A stretch of 64,000 bases of DNA from a virus. The position numbers and the translations under genes were made by a program. A model generated the notes under the pieces. It had not been told where the DNA came from. It saw nothing but the letters and a program-made list of their open reading frames with translations, and ran no database searches. The stretch is from positions 1-64,000 of the IMG/VR virus record IMGVR_UViG_3300035664_000005; one strand, given 5' to 3'. Below, in pieces: positions 36,302-45,343 of the stretch (position 1 is the stretch's first letter; each line of letters opens with the position of its first letter).

Positions 36302-36715
36302 CTATTTCTTTTGTAGGGGAAATCTTAGTGCTTTTCTCTCGTTATGCCAGCGGGCGAGCCCATTGTTGTAGTTGTACTGTTTTTGTAGTTTTTCTTCTTT
36401 TTTGCGCTGTTGCTCGCCCAATACCATCAATGCGTGATGCCCGCTAAGGGTGATTTGGTAAACATATTTTATATATCCAAATTCTTTTGTTTTTATAAAG
36501 TCCTCAAGTCGGCTTTTCTCTAAATAGCCACACCTGACCAAAGAAAGAAGGTTCGCATCAATTCTCTTGGGGGGAACCTGATCTAAAACAAAATTTCTGT
36601 AATCTCCTGAAGTGAAAGGATTGTCTCTCCTGAACCTGCCGTAACACAAAATCCTGTAAGAACCTGAACCGTAACGCAGGTATTTGGCTGGATTGTTTAT
36701 GGGGGTATTTTTCAT
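36302..36715 (-). CDS. Winged-helix-like hypothetical protein (137 aa)
   Basis: The middle part (DANLLSLVRCGYLEKSRLED ... YVYQITLSGHHALMVL) has the helix-helix-wing pattern ending in I-T-x-x-G typical of MarR/PadR-like wings; basic C-terminus. First gene of the leftward tailoring operon; TAAATT ends 6 nt before its ATG (leaderless). Confidence 0.5.
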   Translation of the reverse strand: MKNTPINNPAKYLRYGSGSYRILCYGRFRRDNPFTSGDYRNFVLDQVPPKRIDANLLSLVRCGYLEKSRLEDFIKTKEFGYIKYVYQITLSGHHALMVLGEQQRKKEEKLQKQYNYNNGLARWHNERKALRFPLQKK

Positions 36716-36747
36716 TAGGCAAATTTATCCTGTGGTAATCTCATTTC
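36716..36747. promoter_or_regulatory. Divergent leaderless promoter pair
   Basis: TAAATT (minus, 36727-36722) and TAATCT (plus, 36736-36741) each end exactly 6 nt before an ATG, in a 32-bp gap. Confidence 0.6.
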
Positions 36748-37677
36748 ATGGATTTTGCTCTAGATTCTCACGAAATTTTGCCGTATGTTCGTGTCTATCC
36801 GAATGTGTTCCCCGACATTGAGGAAATGAAATCAATTCTGTATGAACATGAAAGAACCACCACGGAAGATCCTGAATCGCCTCATCTTTTTGAACCCTAT
36901 AGACCTTGGTACACATTCGGTCGTGTAACCGATGTGCAAAGAACCCCTGATGAATCTTCCCACGAATATATCCGTAAACAAACATATTTTTATGAACGGG
37001 TAAAACAAGTAAGAGAAGCAGTTATTGCGGATTATTGCGATAAATATAAAGTTTTTGATTTCATTAACACAGAGACATGGATTCAACAGTCTGTGAATTT
37101 GGCGGAATATTTTGATGGCGCGTCGGTTCCCGACCCGCAAATAGACGGCTTAAGTATTTCACTAAAACCAAAAGCAATGAATTACCATACGGATTTTGAA
37201 ATAAAAAAAATGTGCGAAGATTCAGATAATTTTGTGCTCACCTGTAATGTCTATTGGAATGATGATTACAAAGGCGGAGAGATTGTTTTTTTTGACTCAG
37301 ATCAATTACTTCCATATAAACCCAAACAAGGAGAAGTGCTGATTTTCCCGTCAGGTTCACCATTCTTCCCCCAAGACGGACAGGCGTTTTACCACTGTGC
37401 AAATAGTGTGTTTAAAGGCAAAAAATATTTTTCACGAAATTATTTGCAATACAAGCATGTACCGACTGAGGAAATGCGCGACGCACAGGAAGACTACCCC
37501 ACTGGTGATCGTGTGAACGGCGACCATCACTACGCTTCTCTTTTCAATCAAATGATGGACGTGAGTACGAGTAATGAAAAGAAATTCCTTGTTCACCCAA
37601 TTGCGAAAAGATTTTATAAAAAACTTGATGAGTGCATTTTGGTGAATGACTTTAGCAAAAAAGATTTTTTTCAGTAA
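36748..37677 (+). CDS. 2-oxoglutarate/Fe(II)-dependent oxygenase (prolyl-hydroxylase-like)
   Basis: 309 residues. Iron ligands H147-x-D149 (NYHTDFE) and H216 (AFYHCANSV), with R230 in FSRNYL for 2-oxoglutarate and GGEIVFFD on the central strand. Hydroxylates protein, nucleic acid or small-molecule substrates. Divergent from the tailoring operon; its end overlaps the convergent ParB-like gene by 7 nt. Confidence 0.85.
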   Translation: MDFALDSHEILPYVRVYPNVFPDIEEMKSILYEHERTTTEDPESPHLFEPYRPWYTFGRVTDVQRTPDESSHEYIRKQTYFYERVKQVREAVIADYCDKYKVFDFINTETWIQQSVNLAEYFDGASVPDPQIDGLSISLKPKAMNYHTDFEIKKMCEDSDNFVLTCNVYWNDDYKGGEIVFFDSDQLLPYKPKQGEVLIFPSGSPFFPQDGQAFYHCANSVFKGKKYFSRNYLQYKHVPTEEMRDAQEDYPTGDRVNGDHHYASLFNQMMDVSTSNEKKFLVHPIAKRFYKKLDECILVNDFSKKDFFQ

Positions 37678-38438
37678 TTTGCGTGTGCGTCAACAAAATT
37701 GAGTACACGCTCTGCTGTTGTTTCGCCGTCTGTGCCCGGGTCGCTCTTTAGCCAACGAATAAAGTCATACCATTTTCTTTGCTGATCAGGGCTGTCAAAC
37801 ACGAGCGTGTATTGAACAATTGTTTTTGAACCGTTAGCAACAACTGAAGGTGCTCCCTGAGTCACTGCTTGCTGTATGTCTGTGCCTTTGGGTGCGGTAA
37901 GCATTGTTTCACCGTTTTCCATTTGCGTACTTACAACGGTTGGGTTGTTTGACGGTTCTATCGTTGCTATTGGTTGGATGACTGGTGCTTCGTAGGGCGC
38001 ATCGTCTTCTTGATAGTAGTCACCTTCCATGGCGGCTAAATCAAATTCGTCCCATCCAAGCGCATCTATTAAATTGTCGTATTGTCCGCCGACTTCTCCA
38101 AGAAGTTCAAACAACATATTGCTGTCGGTGGTTCCAAGTTCGTTTGTTCGGTTGTCGGCTAAAGCGTAGGCAATAGCGCTTTCATTGTCGCCCTCAAATT
38201 TGACGCAAGCAATTTTATCCCAACCAAGTTTTTTAGCGGCTTCGTATTGGTGGTTTCCTGCAATAATTGTTGAGGTTCCATCCTTGTTGTCTTTGATGAC
38301 GATTGGTTTTACTTGACCGAATTCTTTGTATGACGCAACAATTGCGTCTATGTTGCCTTTTCGTGGGTTGTTTTCTAAATGAATAAGTTCTGAGAGCGGA
38401 ACAGCCAAGTGTTCAATGTTTTTGTGAATGTTAGACAT
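37671..38438 (-). CDS. ParB/Srx-domain protein
   Basis: 255 residues. N-terminal ParB nuclease-like domain: VPLSELIHLENNPRKGNIDA, GQVKPIVIKDNKDGTSTIIA, GNHQYEAAKKLG, and ALADNRTNELG. Such phage proteins lie near terminase and methyltransferase genes and may bind or nick DNA or use CTP. Residues about 135-255 form a low-complexity linker and a small C-terminal domain of unknown role. Confidence 0.85.
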   Translation of the reverse strand: MSNIHKNIEHLAVPLSELIHLENNPRKGNIDAIVASYKEFGQVKPIVIKDNKDGTSTIIAGNHQYEAAKKLGWDKIACVKFEGDNESAIAYALADNRTNELGTTDSNMLFELLGEVGGQYDNLIDALGWDEFDLAAMEGDYYQEDDAPYEAPVIQPIATIEPSNNPTVVSTQMENGETMLTAPKGTDIQQAVTQGAPSVVANGSKTIVQYTLVFDSPDQQRKWYDFIRWLKSDPGTDGETTAERVLNFVDAHANY

Positions 38439-38783
38439 TTATAATCCTGTTTGTACACGGACATTGGCGTTCAATGTCCTTAGTGCGTCCAACGATGTTC
38501 GCACGGTTAGCAATTTTTCTCTTTTAGATTTAACTAACGCCTCGCTAATCTTATACGAATATGACTCGTCGGAAAGTTTGTAGTCAGCCCACGCTTCACG
38601 CTCTTTGATGGATCCCTTGGCGGCTAGATATTCTTTAGCCCAATTACTTTTCATTAAAGAATCTTTTTTCGCTGCATCAACTGCAAGCACTTCAAATGCT
38701 TCGGTTTCCTCTTCAAGAATGCCAAGCAGACGCATAATCTCTGATTCAATTTCCACTTGAGATATTGGTTGTGACCTACCCAT
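38439..38783 (-). CDS. Helical hypothetical protein (114 aa)
   Basis: MGRSQPISQVEIESEIMRLL..., all-helical, ending LLTVRTSLDALRTLNANVRV, a pattern frequent in phage proteins next to RuvC-like or recombination genes. It overlaps the RuvC-like gene by 8 nt. Function unknown. Confidence 0.6.
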   Translation of the reverse strand: MGRSQPISQVEIESEIMRLLGILEEETEAFEVLAVDAAKKDSLMKSNWAKEYLAAKGSIKEREAWADYKLSDESYSYKISEALVKSKREKLLTVRTSLDALRTLNANVRVQTGL

Positions 38784-39303
38784 TTTGTTCTCCTGTTATT
38801 GCCGTGAAATCGCATTTTTTTAGCGCCAAAACTTGATCTGTATTCCACTCGTATTGAGACAGACCCAAGTATGTGAGCGTCATTTGTTCAAGAATCCAAG
38901 CATCACATCTGTCATTGCCGTCTCCACCCGACCAGATTATCCCTGTTTTTGCTGAGATCGCTGACATTACTTCAGATTTACCTGAGTTTCCTTTTCCCGT
39001 AGCAAATTTGGCTCTACAGGTTGGAGGTATAACCACGACTGGCACTCCCAGTTCGCGTAACGCGACCCTTACAACTCCTCCAAGTTCTCCTATGGAGTGG
39101 GCTTGCGAATGTCGTGAAGCATATGAGTAGCCTTCTACTGCCACTATTTGAACACCAGCCTCTTGGGCTAGAGCCAAGATTTCGTTTCTTATTTCTAGGA
39201 GTCGTTCGGATCCTTTGTTTTTGGATTTGATGCTCGTTGTTAGACCGCCGATACTGACACCCGTGCTGGTCAGGGAGAGGTCTAAACCCATTATTTTTGC
39301 CAC
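38776..39303 (-). CDS. RuvC-like Holliday-junction resolvase
   Basis: 175 residues. RNase H fold with GLDLSLTSTG (D8), VEGYSY (E57) and GNDRCDAW (D131, D134), the four acidic ligands expected for RuvC. It cuts branched DNA during recombination or before packaging. Transcribed ahead of the ParB-like gene, both close to the small terminase gene. Confidence 0.85.
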   Translation of the reverse strand: MAKIMGLDLSLTSTGVSIGGLTTSIKSKNKGSERLLEIRNEILALAQEAGVQIVAVEGYSYASRHSQAHSIGELGGVVRVALRELGVPVVVIPPTCRAKFATGKGNSGKSEVMSAISAKTGIIWSGGDGNDRCDAWILEQMTLTYLGLSQYEWNTDQVLALKKCDFTAITGEQNG

Positions 39304-39325
39304 ATTTGTAGATTACTATATTTAT

Positions 39326-40375
39326 GTGGAAAACATAATCTTCAGTGAAAACAAGGTTGAGGTTTTGAATAAAAAAATTTTTGTTGCCATTCCTTCGTTT
39401 CAGGAAGAGGATTTGCTAAATACGGTTGACAGCATTTTTTTGAATGCTTCAAACCCGAACCGCGTAATTGTTGGCATTTGTAATCAACGAGTTGTAGACG
39501 GCGAATTTGAGTCTTTTGAATGCTACGACGATCATGTCAAAGTTATAAATGTGCGATCACCCAAGCCGATGGGATTGGGGTTTGCATATTTTGCTATCTG
39601 CCAAATGGTGCAAGACGAAGAGTATTTTATGCGGATTGATGCTGGTACGAGAATGAAACCCGACTGGGACAAAATTTTGATTGAATCCTATGAATCGGTT
39701 TGTCGCCATACGGGTAACAAAACGATTATTAGCGGTCAAATCGGTGCTTTTTATAAAACAGACGAGGAACTGAGCGCGGGTTACTACACCGATGACCTTT
39801 GGACATTTAAAGAAGGTTGCTGGTTTCAGGATTTTGCTCACCCCGAAAGCGAATATTGGGTAGATGGGCTGATAAAGCAGTTCGTAATGACCGTTTGGGA
39901 TGTTGATGAAAATAAATATAATTCAAATAAAGACTCAATAAGTAAGTTTATTTGGAACAATGAAGATAAAAATTTGGGATTTAAACAAATATGTTTTGTA
40001 AACGGTGCTTTTCATTTCTCCAAAAGTCAACTCGTAAGAGATTGCCCGCCTGACCCTAGAATGGTTTTTTGGGGCGAAGAACACCTCTTGGGTCTCAGGG
40101 CTATCACCAGAGGTTATGGGATTTACGCATTAAATATTAGCGTGCTATTTACTCTAAGTAAACCAAAGTCCTATGTTGAAGGTCAAGGCGTTTTAAATTG
40201 GAGGAATTTTAGCAACGAGACATTTGTTCAAAGCCAAAATGTTTTAGCAAAAAAAATTCTTTTAGGTGAAGAATACGGTTTGTTTGGTGCACCAAATGAA
40301 GAACTTTACCAACAGTACTTCGGTCAAATAGGACTAAAAAACGAAGACAAAGAAAAATGGATTAAAAATGATTAA
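39326..40375 (+). CDS. Glycosyltransferase (GlcNAc-transferase-like, GT-A)
   Basis: 349 residues from GTG 39326: TACTAT ends 6 nt before it. Pattern KIFVAIPSFQEEDLLNTVDS ... GICNQRV ... GLGFAYFAICQMVQDEEYFM then RIDAGTRMKPDWDK (D-A-G in the DxD position) and FVNGAFHFSKS ... FWGEEHLLGLRAIT matches the GlcNAc-transferase family of cytoplasmic glycosyltransferases. Might glycosylate a protein or modified base. A longer ATG frame to 39215 would overlap the RuvC-like gene and is not preferred. Confidence 0.8.
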   Translation: MENIIFSENKVEVLNKKIFVAIPSFQEEDLLNTVDSIFLNASNPNRVIVGICNQRVVDGEFESFECYDDHVKVINVRSPKPMGLGFAYFAICQMVQDEEYFMRIDAGTRMKPDWDKILIESYESVCRHTGNKTIISGQIGAFYKTDEELSAGYYTDDLWTFKEGCWFQDFAHPESEYWVDGLIKQFVMTVWDVDENKYNSNKDSISKFIWNNEDKNLGFKQICFVNGAFHFSKSQLVRDCPPDPRMVFWGEEHLLGLRAITRGYGIYALNISVLFTLSKPKSYVEGQGVLNWRNFSNETFVQSQNVLAKKILLGEEYGLFGAPNEELYQQYFGQIGLKNEDKEKWIKND

Positions 40376-40802
40376 TAAAAAATCTGCTCCACAAAAAAAT
40401 ATTGTTTCCATTGACAAACAAGGGGCTTGGGGTGATGTTTCTTATTATCATAAACTTGAATGCGGGCATATAGAGGTTCGCAAACGGGCATCAACAGCCC
40501 CAAGAATTGCGTGTACTTGGTGTGTTATCGGTGAAGAAAAAGGCAGGGAACTTAAAGCATTGACTATTGTTCAGCCACCAACCCTTGAAGAGGTGTGGGA
40601 TTTTTACGATGATTCAATAAACGAGGAAGTTAATGTTGCCCAACTACGGGCTGGTATCGCCAGTGCTGTGGGTTGTCCACAGGACAGCGTTGAAGTGGTA
40701 TCTGAAGTTGGCGAAGACAATATTCTTCGTGTCAATTATGTAACAATTTTTTTGGACATTGAACTTGCAAAGAAAATAGGCAAATATCAAAAAAACATTT
40801 GA
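40368..40802 (+). CDS. Hypothetical protein with Cys/His knuckle (144 aa)
   Basis: KLECGHIEVRKR then IACTWCVIG gives C-x-H plus CxxC, probably a zinc site; the C-terminal half is alpha/beta. It overlaps the glycosyltransferase by 8 nt. Confidence 0.55.
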   Translation: MINKKSAPQKNIVSIDKQGAWGDVSYYHKLECGHIEVRKRASTAPRIACTWCVIGEEKGRELKALTIVQPPTLEEVWDFYDDSINEEVNVAQLRAGIASAVGCPQDSVEVVSEVGEDNILRVNYVTIFLDIELAKKIGKYQKNI

Positions 40803-40875
40803 TGTTCCCCGAAGGGGCTAGTAGGGTAAAGCGAAATAACAATTACCTAAAAGTTAGATCGGGGGCAACTTAGGC

Positions 40876-41223
40876 ATGAAACTCATTGAAGATTTTTTTG
40901 ACACGAAAAAAGCCGCGTGCAAAGGCGAAGACATCACTTTGTTTTATCCGATTCTCCCCGCTGGTCAGCATCGCAAAGACGTTGAAATTGCAAAACATTT
41001 ATGCTCGCAGTGTGAAGTGATTGAAGGATGCTTGGAGTATTCGCTTCACTATGAGCCCCTTGGAATTTGGGGAGGGAAAAGCGAAGTTGAACGAGAAGTT
41101 TTGAGACAACAAAAAAATATTTGTTTACCTATTGATCGCAAAGCATCACATTCTGTGCGCAGATCAGTTAGAGCGGGTCGGGTTGGCAGAATAGTTCGGC
41201 GAATAGACTCGTTGAATGAGTAA
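40876..41223 (+). CDS. whiB-like: Second WhiB-family regulator
   Basis: 115 residues. C15, C43, C46 (CSQC) and C52 plus the G-I-W-G-G turn at 63-67 and a long basic tail (about 80-110). Its tail and sequence differ from the WhiB at 153-467, so they are probably not a recent duplication. SD is weak; overlaps the primase gene by 8 nt, which suggests co-regulation with replication. Confidence 0.92.
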   Translation: MKLIEDFFDTKKAACKGEDITLFYPILPAGQHRKDVEIAKHLCSQCEVIEGCLEYSLHYEPLGIWGGKSEVEREVLRQQKNICLPIDRKASHSVRRSVRAGRVGRIVRRIDSLNE

Positions 41224-42970
41224 TGCTTCCGTACCTATCCATGTAGATCGGTTCATTGCCAAACTGAATGGTGTCCGACCGACCAGCAACGGTTTTGAGG
41301 CTAGATGCCCGTGCCGAAACGACGACAACAACCCTTCGCTTTCAATCGGGATAGGTAGTGAAGACAAAATTTTGATTACTTGCCACCGTGGGCAGGGTTG
41401 CTCCGTGGAACAAGTTTGTCAGGCAATGGGTGTGACCGTAAAAGAGTTGTACCCCGAGAAAAAGGAAGAAAGAAAACTATCACTAGTAGCCACATATGAC
41501 TACCGTGACGAAAATGGAAAACTTCTTTTTCAAAAACAACGATTCGTAGACCAATGGGGTAAGAAAACTTTCCGGCAACGAAGACCAGATCCTGTCAACA
41601 AAGGGAAATACATTTTTTCTTTAGATGACACACCAAAAATTTTGTACCGCTTGCCCGATGTGCTTCACGCTAAAAGCAACGGCGATGTGATTTGGCTCGT
41701 GGAGGGTGAGAAAGACGCTGACAACTTAGTCAAACTTGGTTTATGCGCAACCACACCACCAAACGGAGCGGGCAAGTGGCTGGATATTCACACACGCGCG
41801 TTAGAGGGTGCACAGGTTTGGATAATTGCCGATAACGATTCGGTCGGTAGAGACCACGCCAAGATGGTGAGCAACACCCTTCAACAAAATGGTTGCACTG
41901 TTATCAATTGGGTTCCTCCAAATAATTACAAAGATGTTTCCGAACTTCTTGGTGCAGGGGGAAGTGTTGATGACTTGATTGAAATGGATAATGCTGAACC
42001 ACTTGATGACATTGTTCAGCATGAAGAAGAAGAGCAACAGACGGAAGCAATTGTTGAAGCAACAACCCCATTGATTGCTCTTGCTGAACGCATAAATTCT
42101 CTGCTGATACGAGAGGACATCTCGGAGACGGTGCGCCTAACCAAAGCATCAATGATGATCGGGTCTTTTGGGCATGAAGATGAAATTGACAGAGGAAGGC
42201 TTGTTAATTGGTCGGATTTTCTATTGGAGACAGAAAATGACGAATACGACTGGATTATTCCGAATGTTCTTGAAAGAGGCGAACGAGTAATCGTTGTCGC
42301 TGCGGAAGGCGTCGGCAAAACCATGCTCGCCAGACAGATCGCAATATGCAGTTCTTTTGGAATTAATCCGTTCAATTTTTCAAGAATGAAACCAATCAGA
42401 ACATTAACAATTGACCTTGAAAACCCCGAAAGAATTATTAGGAGAACCTCATCAAATATAATGGGAGCCGCTCGGCGACTTGGATACTTGGAAGGTCAAC
42501 CTGAATGCCATATTTTGATAAAGCCTTCAGGTGTGGATTTGATGCGACCAGCAGATCGCCTCATAATTGAAGAAGCGGTAGAAACTATCAAACCTGATCT
42601 CATTTTGCTCGGTCCTATTTATAAGTCTTTTGTGGATCCCGGTGGCAGAACATCTGAATCAATAACTGTTGAAGTGGCAAAGTATTTTGACATGTTGCGC
42701 GATTACTACAACTGTTCGTTGTGGCTTGAACACCACGCACCATTGGGTACATCTTCATCCACGAGAGATCTGCGACCATTCGGTTCGGCTGTTTGGTCAC
42801 GCTGGCCGGAGTTCGGTCTATCGCTGACTCCCGACCCAACTGCTATTGGTGATTATGTCTATGATGTGCGACATTTTCGTGGCGCGCGAGACCTGCGGGC
42901 ATTTCCGACTAAAATGAGAAGAGGGAAAATCTTCCCGTTTGAAGTTATTGAATTCATGGACACAATTTAA
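41216..42970 (+). CDS. DNA primase fused to RepA-type AAA ATPase
   Basis: 584 residues. N-terminal CHC2-like zinc site (C31, C33, C56, C62), Toprim domain with VEGEKDAD (162-169) and ADNDSVGRDHA (205-215), an acidic linker, then a RepA/RecA-like ATPase with AEGVGKT (363-369) and TIDLENPERI downstream. The first half resembles phage primases (no complete primer-synthesis core is obvious), the second a hexameric helicase. It would open and prime the replication fork. Confidence 0.85.
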   Translation: MSNASVPIHVDRFIAKLNGVRPTSNGFEARCPCRNDDNNPSLSIGIGSEDKILITCHRGQGCSVEQVCQAMGVTVKELYPEKKEERKLSLVATYDYRDENGKLLFQKQRFVDQWGKKTFRQRRPDPVNKGKYIFSLDDTPKILYRLPDVLHAKSNGDVIWLVEGEKDADNLVKLGLCATTPPNGAGKWLDIHTRALEGAQVWIIADNDSVGRDHAKMVSNTLQQNGCTVINWVPPNNYKDVSELLGAGGSVDDLIEMDNAEPLDDIVQHEEEEQQTEAIVEATTPLIALAERINSLLIREDISETVRLTKASMMIGSFGHEDEIDRGRLVNWSDFLLETENDEYDWIIPNVLERGERVIVVAAEGVGKTMLARQIAICSSFGINPFNFSRMKPIRTLTIDLENPERIIRRTSSNIMGAARRLGYLEGQPECHILIKPSGVDLMRPADRLIIEEAVETIKPDLILLGPIYKSFVDPGGRTSESITVEVAKYFDMLRDYYNCSLWLEHHAPLGTSSSTRDLRPFGSAVWSRWPEFGLSLTPDPTAIGDYVYDVRHFRGARDLRAFPTKMRRGKIFPFEVIEFMDTI

Positions 42971-42971
42971 A

Positions 42972-43613
42972 ATGGCTGAAAAGGGACTAACAAGAGAATT
43001 TCTCGCTGAACGAGACCTGCGCATTTTCAAGATGAGGCAGGCTGGCGTTCCAATTGCGGAGATTGCACGAAGGTTTGGTATTGGCACATCCAATGTTTCA
43101 AACTCCGTGAAAAGACAATTGAATAAACTTAGTCAAGAAGCCTTGCTTATTTATCCTGAAGTTCTTCAGATGGAACTTGAACGATTAGATGCTCTTCAAT
43201 CCGCAATCTGGCCGTTAACGCAACACAGGAAACAGAAAATGGATGACGGCACAGAGGTCTCTATTGAGCCAGATATCAAGGCGGTGTCAACGGTGCTTTC
43301 AATCATTGATCGTCGCGCAAAATTGCTTGGTATGGAACAAACGAATGTAAATGTTCAGATGGATGTCCGTGATTCTTCTCCGATACGAGCGGTATTGGCT
43401 GGCGCGCCGGGCGTTGTTCAGGCTGAGAAGTTTGATTCCGAGGCTGAGGCTAAGAAACTTTTGATATTGATGAGCGATGCGGGGATTATGCCGAAAGATA
43501 CGATCAAACAACTTCTTGGTGATATGCCAGCCTTGAGTGATGGAGAAGATGAGATTGAAGATGCGGAGGTTGTGGATTCGTTGGAATCACCAACAGAGAT
43601 AGAGTCTATCTAA
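42972..43613 (+). CDS. Terminase small subunit-like HTH protein
   Basis: 213 residues from ATG 42972. HTH at about 15-45 (FKMRQAGVPIAEIARRFGIG then TSNVSNSVKRQL), followed by a helical region with VLSIIDRRAKLLGMEQTNV, a hallmark of phage small terminases, and an acidic tail. It would recognise the packaging site. No large terminase is found in the window. Confidence 0.65.
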   Translation: MAEKGLTREFLAERDLRIFKMRQAGVPIAEIARRFGIGTSNVSNSVKRQLNKLSQEALLIYPEVLQMELERLDALQSAIWPLTQHRKQKMDDGTEVSIEPDIKAVSTVLSIIDRRAKLLGMEQTNVNVQMDVRDSSPIRAVLAGAPGVVQAEKFDSEAEAKKLLILMSDAGIMPKDTIKQLLGDMPALSDGEDEIEDAEVVDSLESPTEIESI

Positions 43614-43671
43614 TTTCAAGAAGTGATGATTTCGCGCAGTCCATCTCAATCAAAGATGGCATTATTGTTAA

Positions 43672-43845
43672 ATGATATTTTCACTTATTTTCATCGCCAT
43701 CACCGTTTTAGCGCTTCATCTTTTTGTCATGAGATCAATTGATTCATACGACGGATATGGGGGCGTTAGCGCATATCGCGAATGGAAACAATTTGAGACA
43801 AAGTACAATATGTATTTTGAAAACAACAATTCTTCTTCTTTGTAG
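43672..43845 (+). CDS. Membrane microprotein (57 aa)
   Basis: MIFSLIFIAITVLALHLFVM..., one transmembrane helix and a soluble tail (SAYREWKQFETKYNMYFENN). CATTAT ends 6 nt before the ATG. Preceded by a CCATCT/AGATGG hairpin. Function unknown. Confidence 0.55.
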   Translation: MIFSLIFIAITVLALHLFVMRSIDSYDGYGGVSAYREWKQFETKYNMYFENNNSSSL

Positions 43846-43850
43846 AAATT

Positions 43851-44621
43851 CTATCTAAGATCAAAGTAGTAGGAAGTTTCGTTCCACTGTTTTATTTTTG
43901 GTTGTTCTAAAAGTGTTTTCATTTCTTCTAAATAACTTTTACTTTTTGCCCCCTCGGAGTGAAGGGTATTTGTGTAGTGACCAATTACTGCTCTCCTGAG
44001 AATTATCCCTTTAGGCTCTAACGCACAGTGAATTAGATTGCCGTGCCAAATCAAAACATCTCCTTTTTTGGCGAGGAAAGTAAAATGTTCGTGATCGTTG
44101 TGCGATTCAATTTCTTTTGTAAGACGTGGGTTTTGCCAACGACCGTTCACTATTTCTTGGTCTTTACCCATGTAAACCGCTTGTTTGTCAAATTTCCATT
44201 TGTGGGATTTAGCAATTAACTGGAATGGTCCTGCTTCCATAGTGACATCTTCTGCTGCAACCCACGCACCAATGTAGTTATTGTACGCAATCGGATTAGA
44301 CAGCATTGAATCTTGATGCCATGGTTTTTGGCTGGTTGTTCCCCAAGTGTCAACACGATGTAGTGCTACAGGTAATTCTAAATCTATAAAAAATTGATTT
44401 ATTGAAGAATGACACATTATGTCCATCACTTCAGGGTGGTTCAAGTATTCGTGAGGATCGTTCCCAGATTCCATTGACCAACCAAAATTGTTTCCATGTT
44501 GGTCAAAATTATTTGAGTGTTCCTTGTTCCAACTGTCAATATAGCGATCTATCAGATCATCGCTTATGGCTTTTTCTAGTACCACATAGCCATTCTCTTT
44601 AAAAAATTCAACATTGTTCAT
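43851..44621 (-). CDS. PhyH-family 2OG-Fe(II) dioxygenase
   Basis: 256 residues. KPWHQDS gives H102-x-D104, LIHCA gives H198, and RRAVIGHY supplies the 2-oxoglutarate-binding Arg near 210. Phytanoyl-CoA-dioxygenase-like enzymes hydroxylate small molecules, including antibiotics and modified nucleosides. Follows the gene ending at 44628 by 6 nt. Confidence 0.85.
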   Translation of the reverse strand: MNNVEFFKENGYVVLEKAISDDLIDRYIDSWNKEHSNNFDQHGNNFGWSMESGNDPHEYLNHPEVMDIMCHSSINQFFIDLELPVALHRVDTWGTTSQKPWHQDSMLSNPIAYNNYIGAWVAAEDVTMEAGPFQLIAKSHKWKFDKQAVYMGKDQEIVNGRWQNPRLTKEIESHNDHEHFTFLAKKGDVLIWHGNLIHCALEPKGIILRRAVIGHYTNTLHSEGAKSKSYLEEMKTLLEQPKIKQWNETSYYFDLR

Positions 44622-44627
44622 AAGGTT

Positions 44628-45260
44628 TTAAAGATCGTCCCTGTAAAATATTTCAAAGCCACAGTGCATTACCGCTGAAGCCAGTGTACCAAAGTATGTT
44701 TGTCGGTCTATTGATGGATCAACTGGCTCGGTATCTATTCTGAGTGATGCTTTCAATGCGGCGGGATATTCAATGTCTCTCATGGCTTTCCCACCGTTGA
44801 ACCAGAGCACATCACCGAAATCAATTTTTCTTCCAAGTTTTACTTGATATGACATTGCGACGAAGACATGGTCGTCGGATTTTAGATGCGTAAACGAAAC
44901 ACACTCTTTGACTGGAGAATTTTTTATTGCGAACAGGCTTGCTAGGTTTTCTCCAGTTGTTTCTGCTGGAGACATTGAGCAGTACCCTTCGGCTGCGAGT
45001 GTGTATTCGGTGATACCCCACCCTTTTCTCATGATGACAGATGCCTCTATTACCGACCTAATGCGTTCGTCTTTTGGGGTACCAAAAGTATCCTTAAGTT
45101 GAATTATTGTCGCCAACTCATTATTTTTCCAACCAAATATATTAATATTTAAATCAGAACCTATTCCGTCTTCGTCAACTAAGGCTATTTTTGCTGTTTT
45201 GATAGATTCAACACATAGGGCTATCTTGTCAAAGTCGGTTTCGTAAAAGCCTGTATACAT
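44628..45260 (-). CDS. Hypothetical protein (210 aa)
   Basis: MYTGFYETDFDKIALCVESI..., alpha/beta soluble protein with no recognisable motif. In operon with the PhyH gene, so possibly linked to its reaction. Confidence 0.55.
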   Translation of the reverse strand: MYTGFYETDFDKIALCVESIKTAKIALVDEDGIGSDLNINIFGWKNNELATIIQLKDTFGTPKDERIRSVIEASVIMRKGWGITEYTLAAEGYCSMSPAETTGENLASLFAIKNSPVKECVSFTHLKSDDHVFVAMSYQVKLGRKIDFGDVLWFNGGKAMRDIEYPAALKASLRIDTEPVDPSIDRQTYFGTLASAVMHCGFEIFYRDDL

Positions 45261-45343
45261 ATAAGGGAAACCTTACAACATTACGATTTTACAAAAATGA
45301 TGAGGTTACATTTGAGGCATTAAGTCTGTACTAGTGTTTTTCT

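Noticed and set aside
43614-43671. CCATCT/AGATGG hairpin as a strong terminator
   Set aside because: Short stem, no T-run; kept only as a remark under the neighbouring gene.
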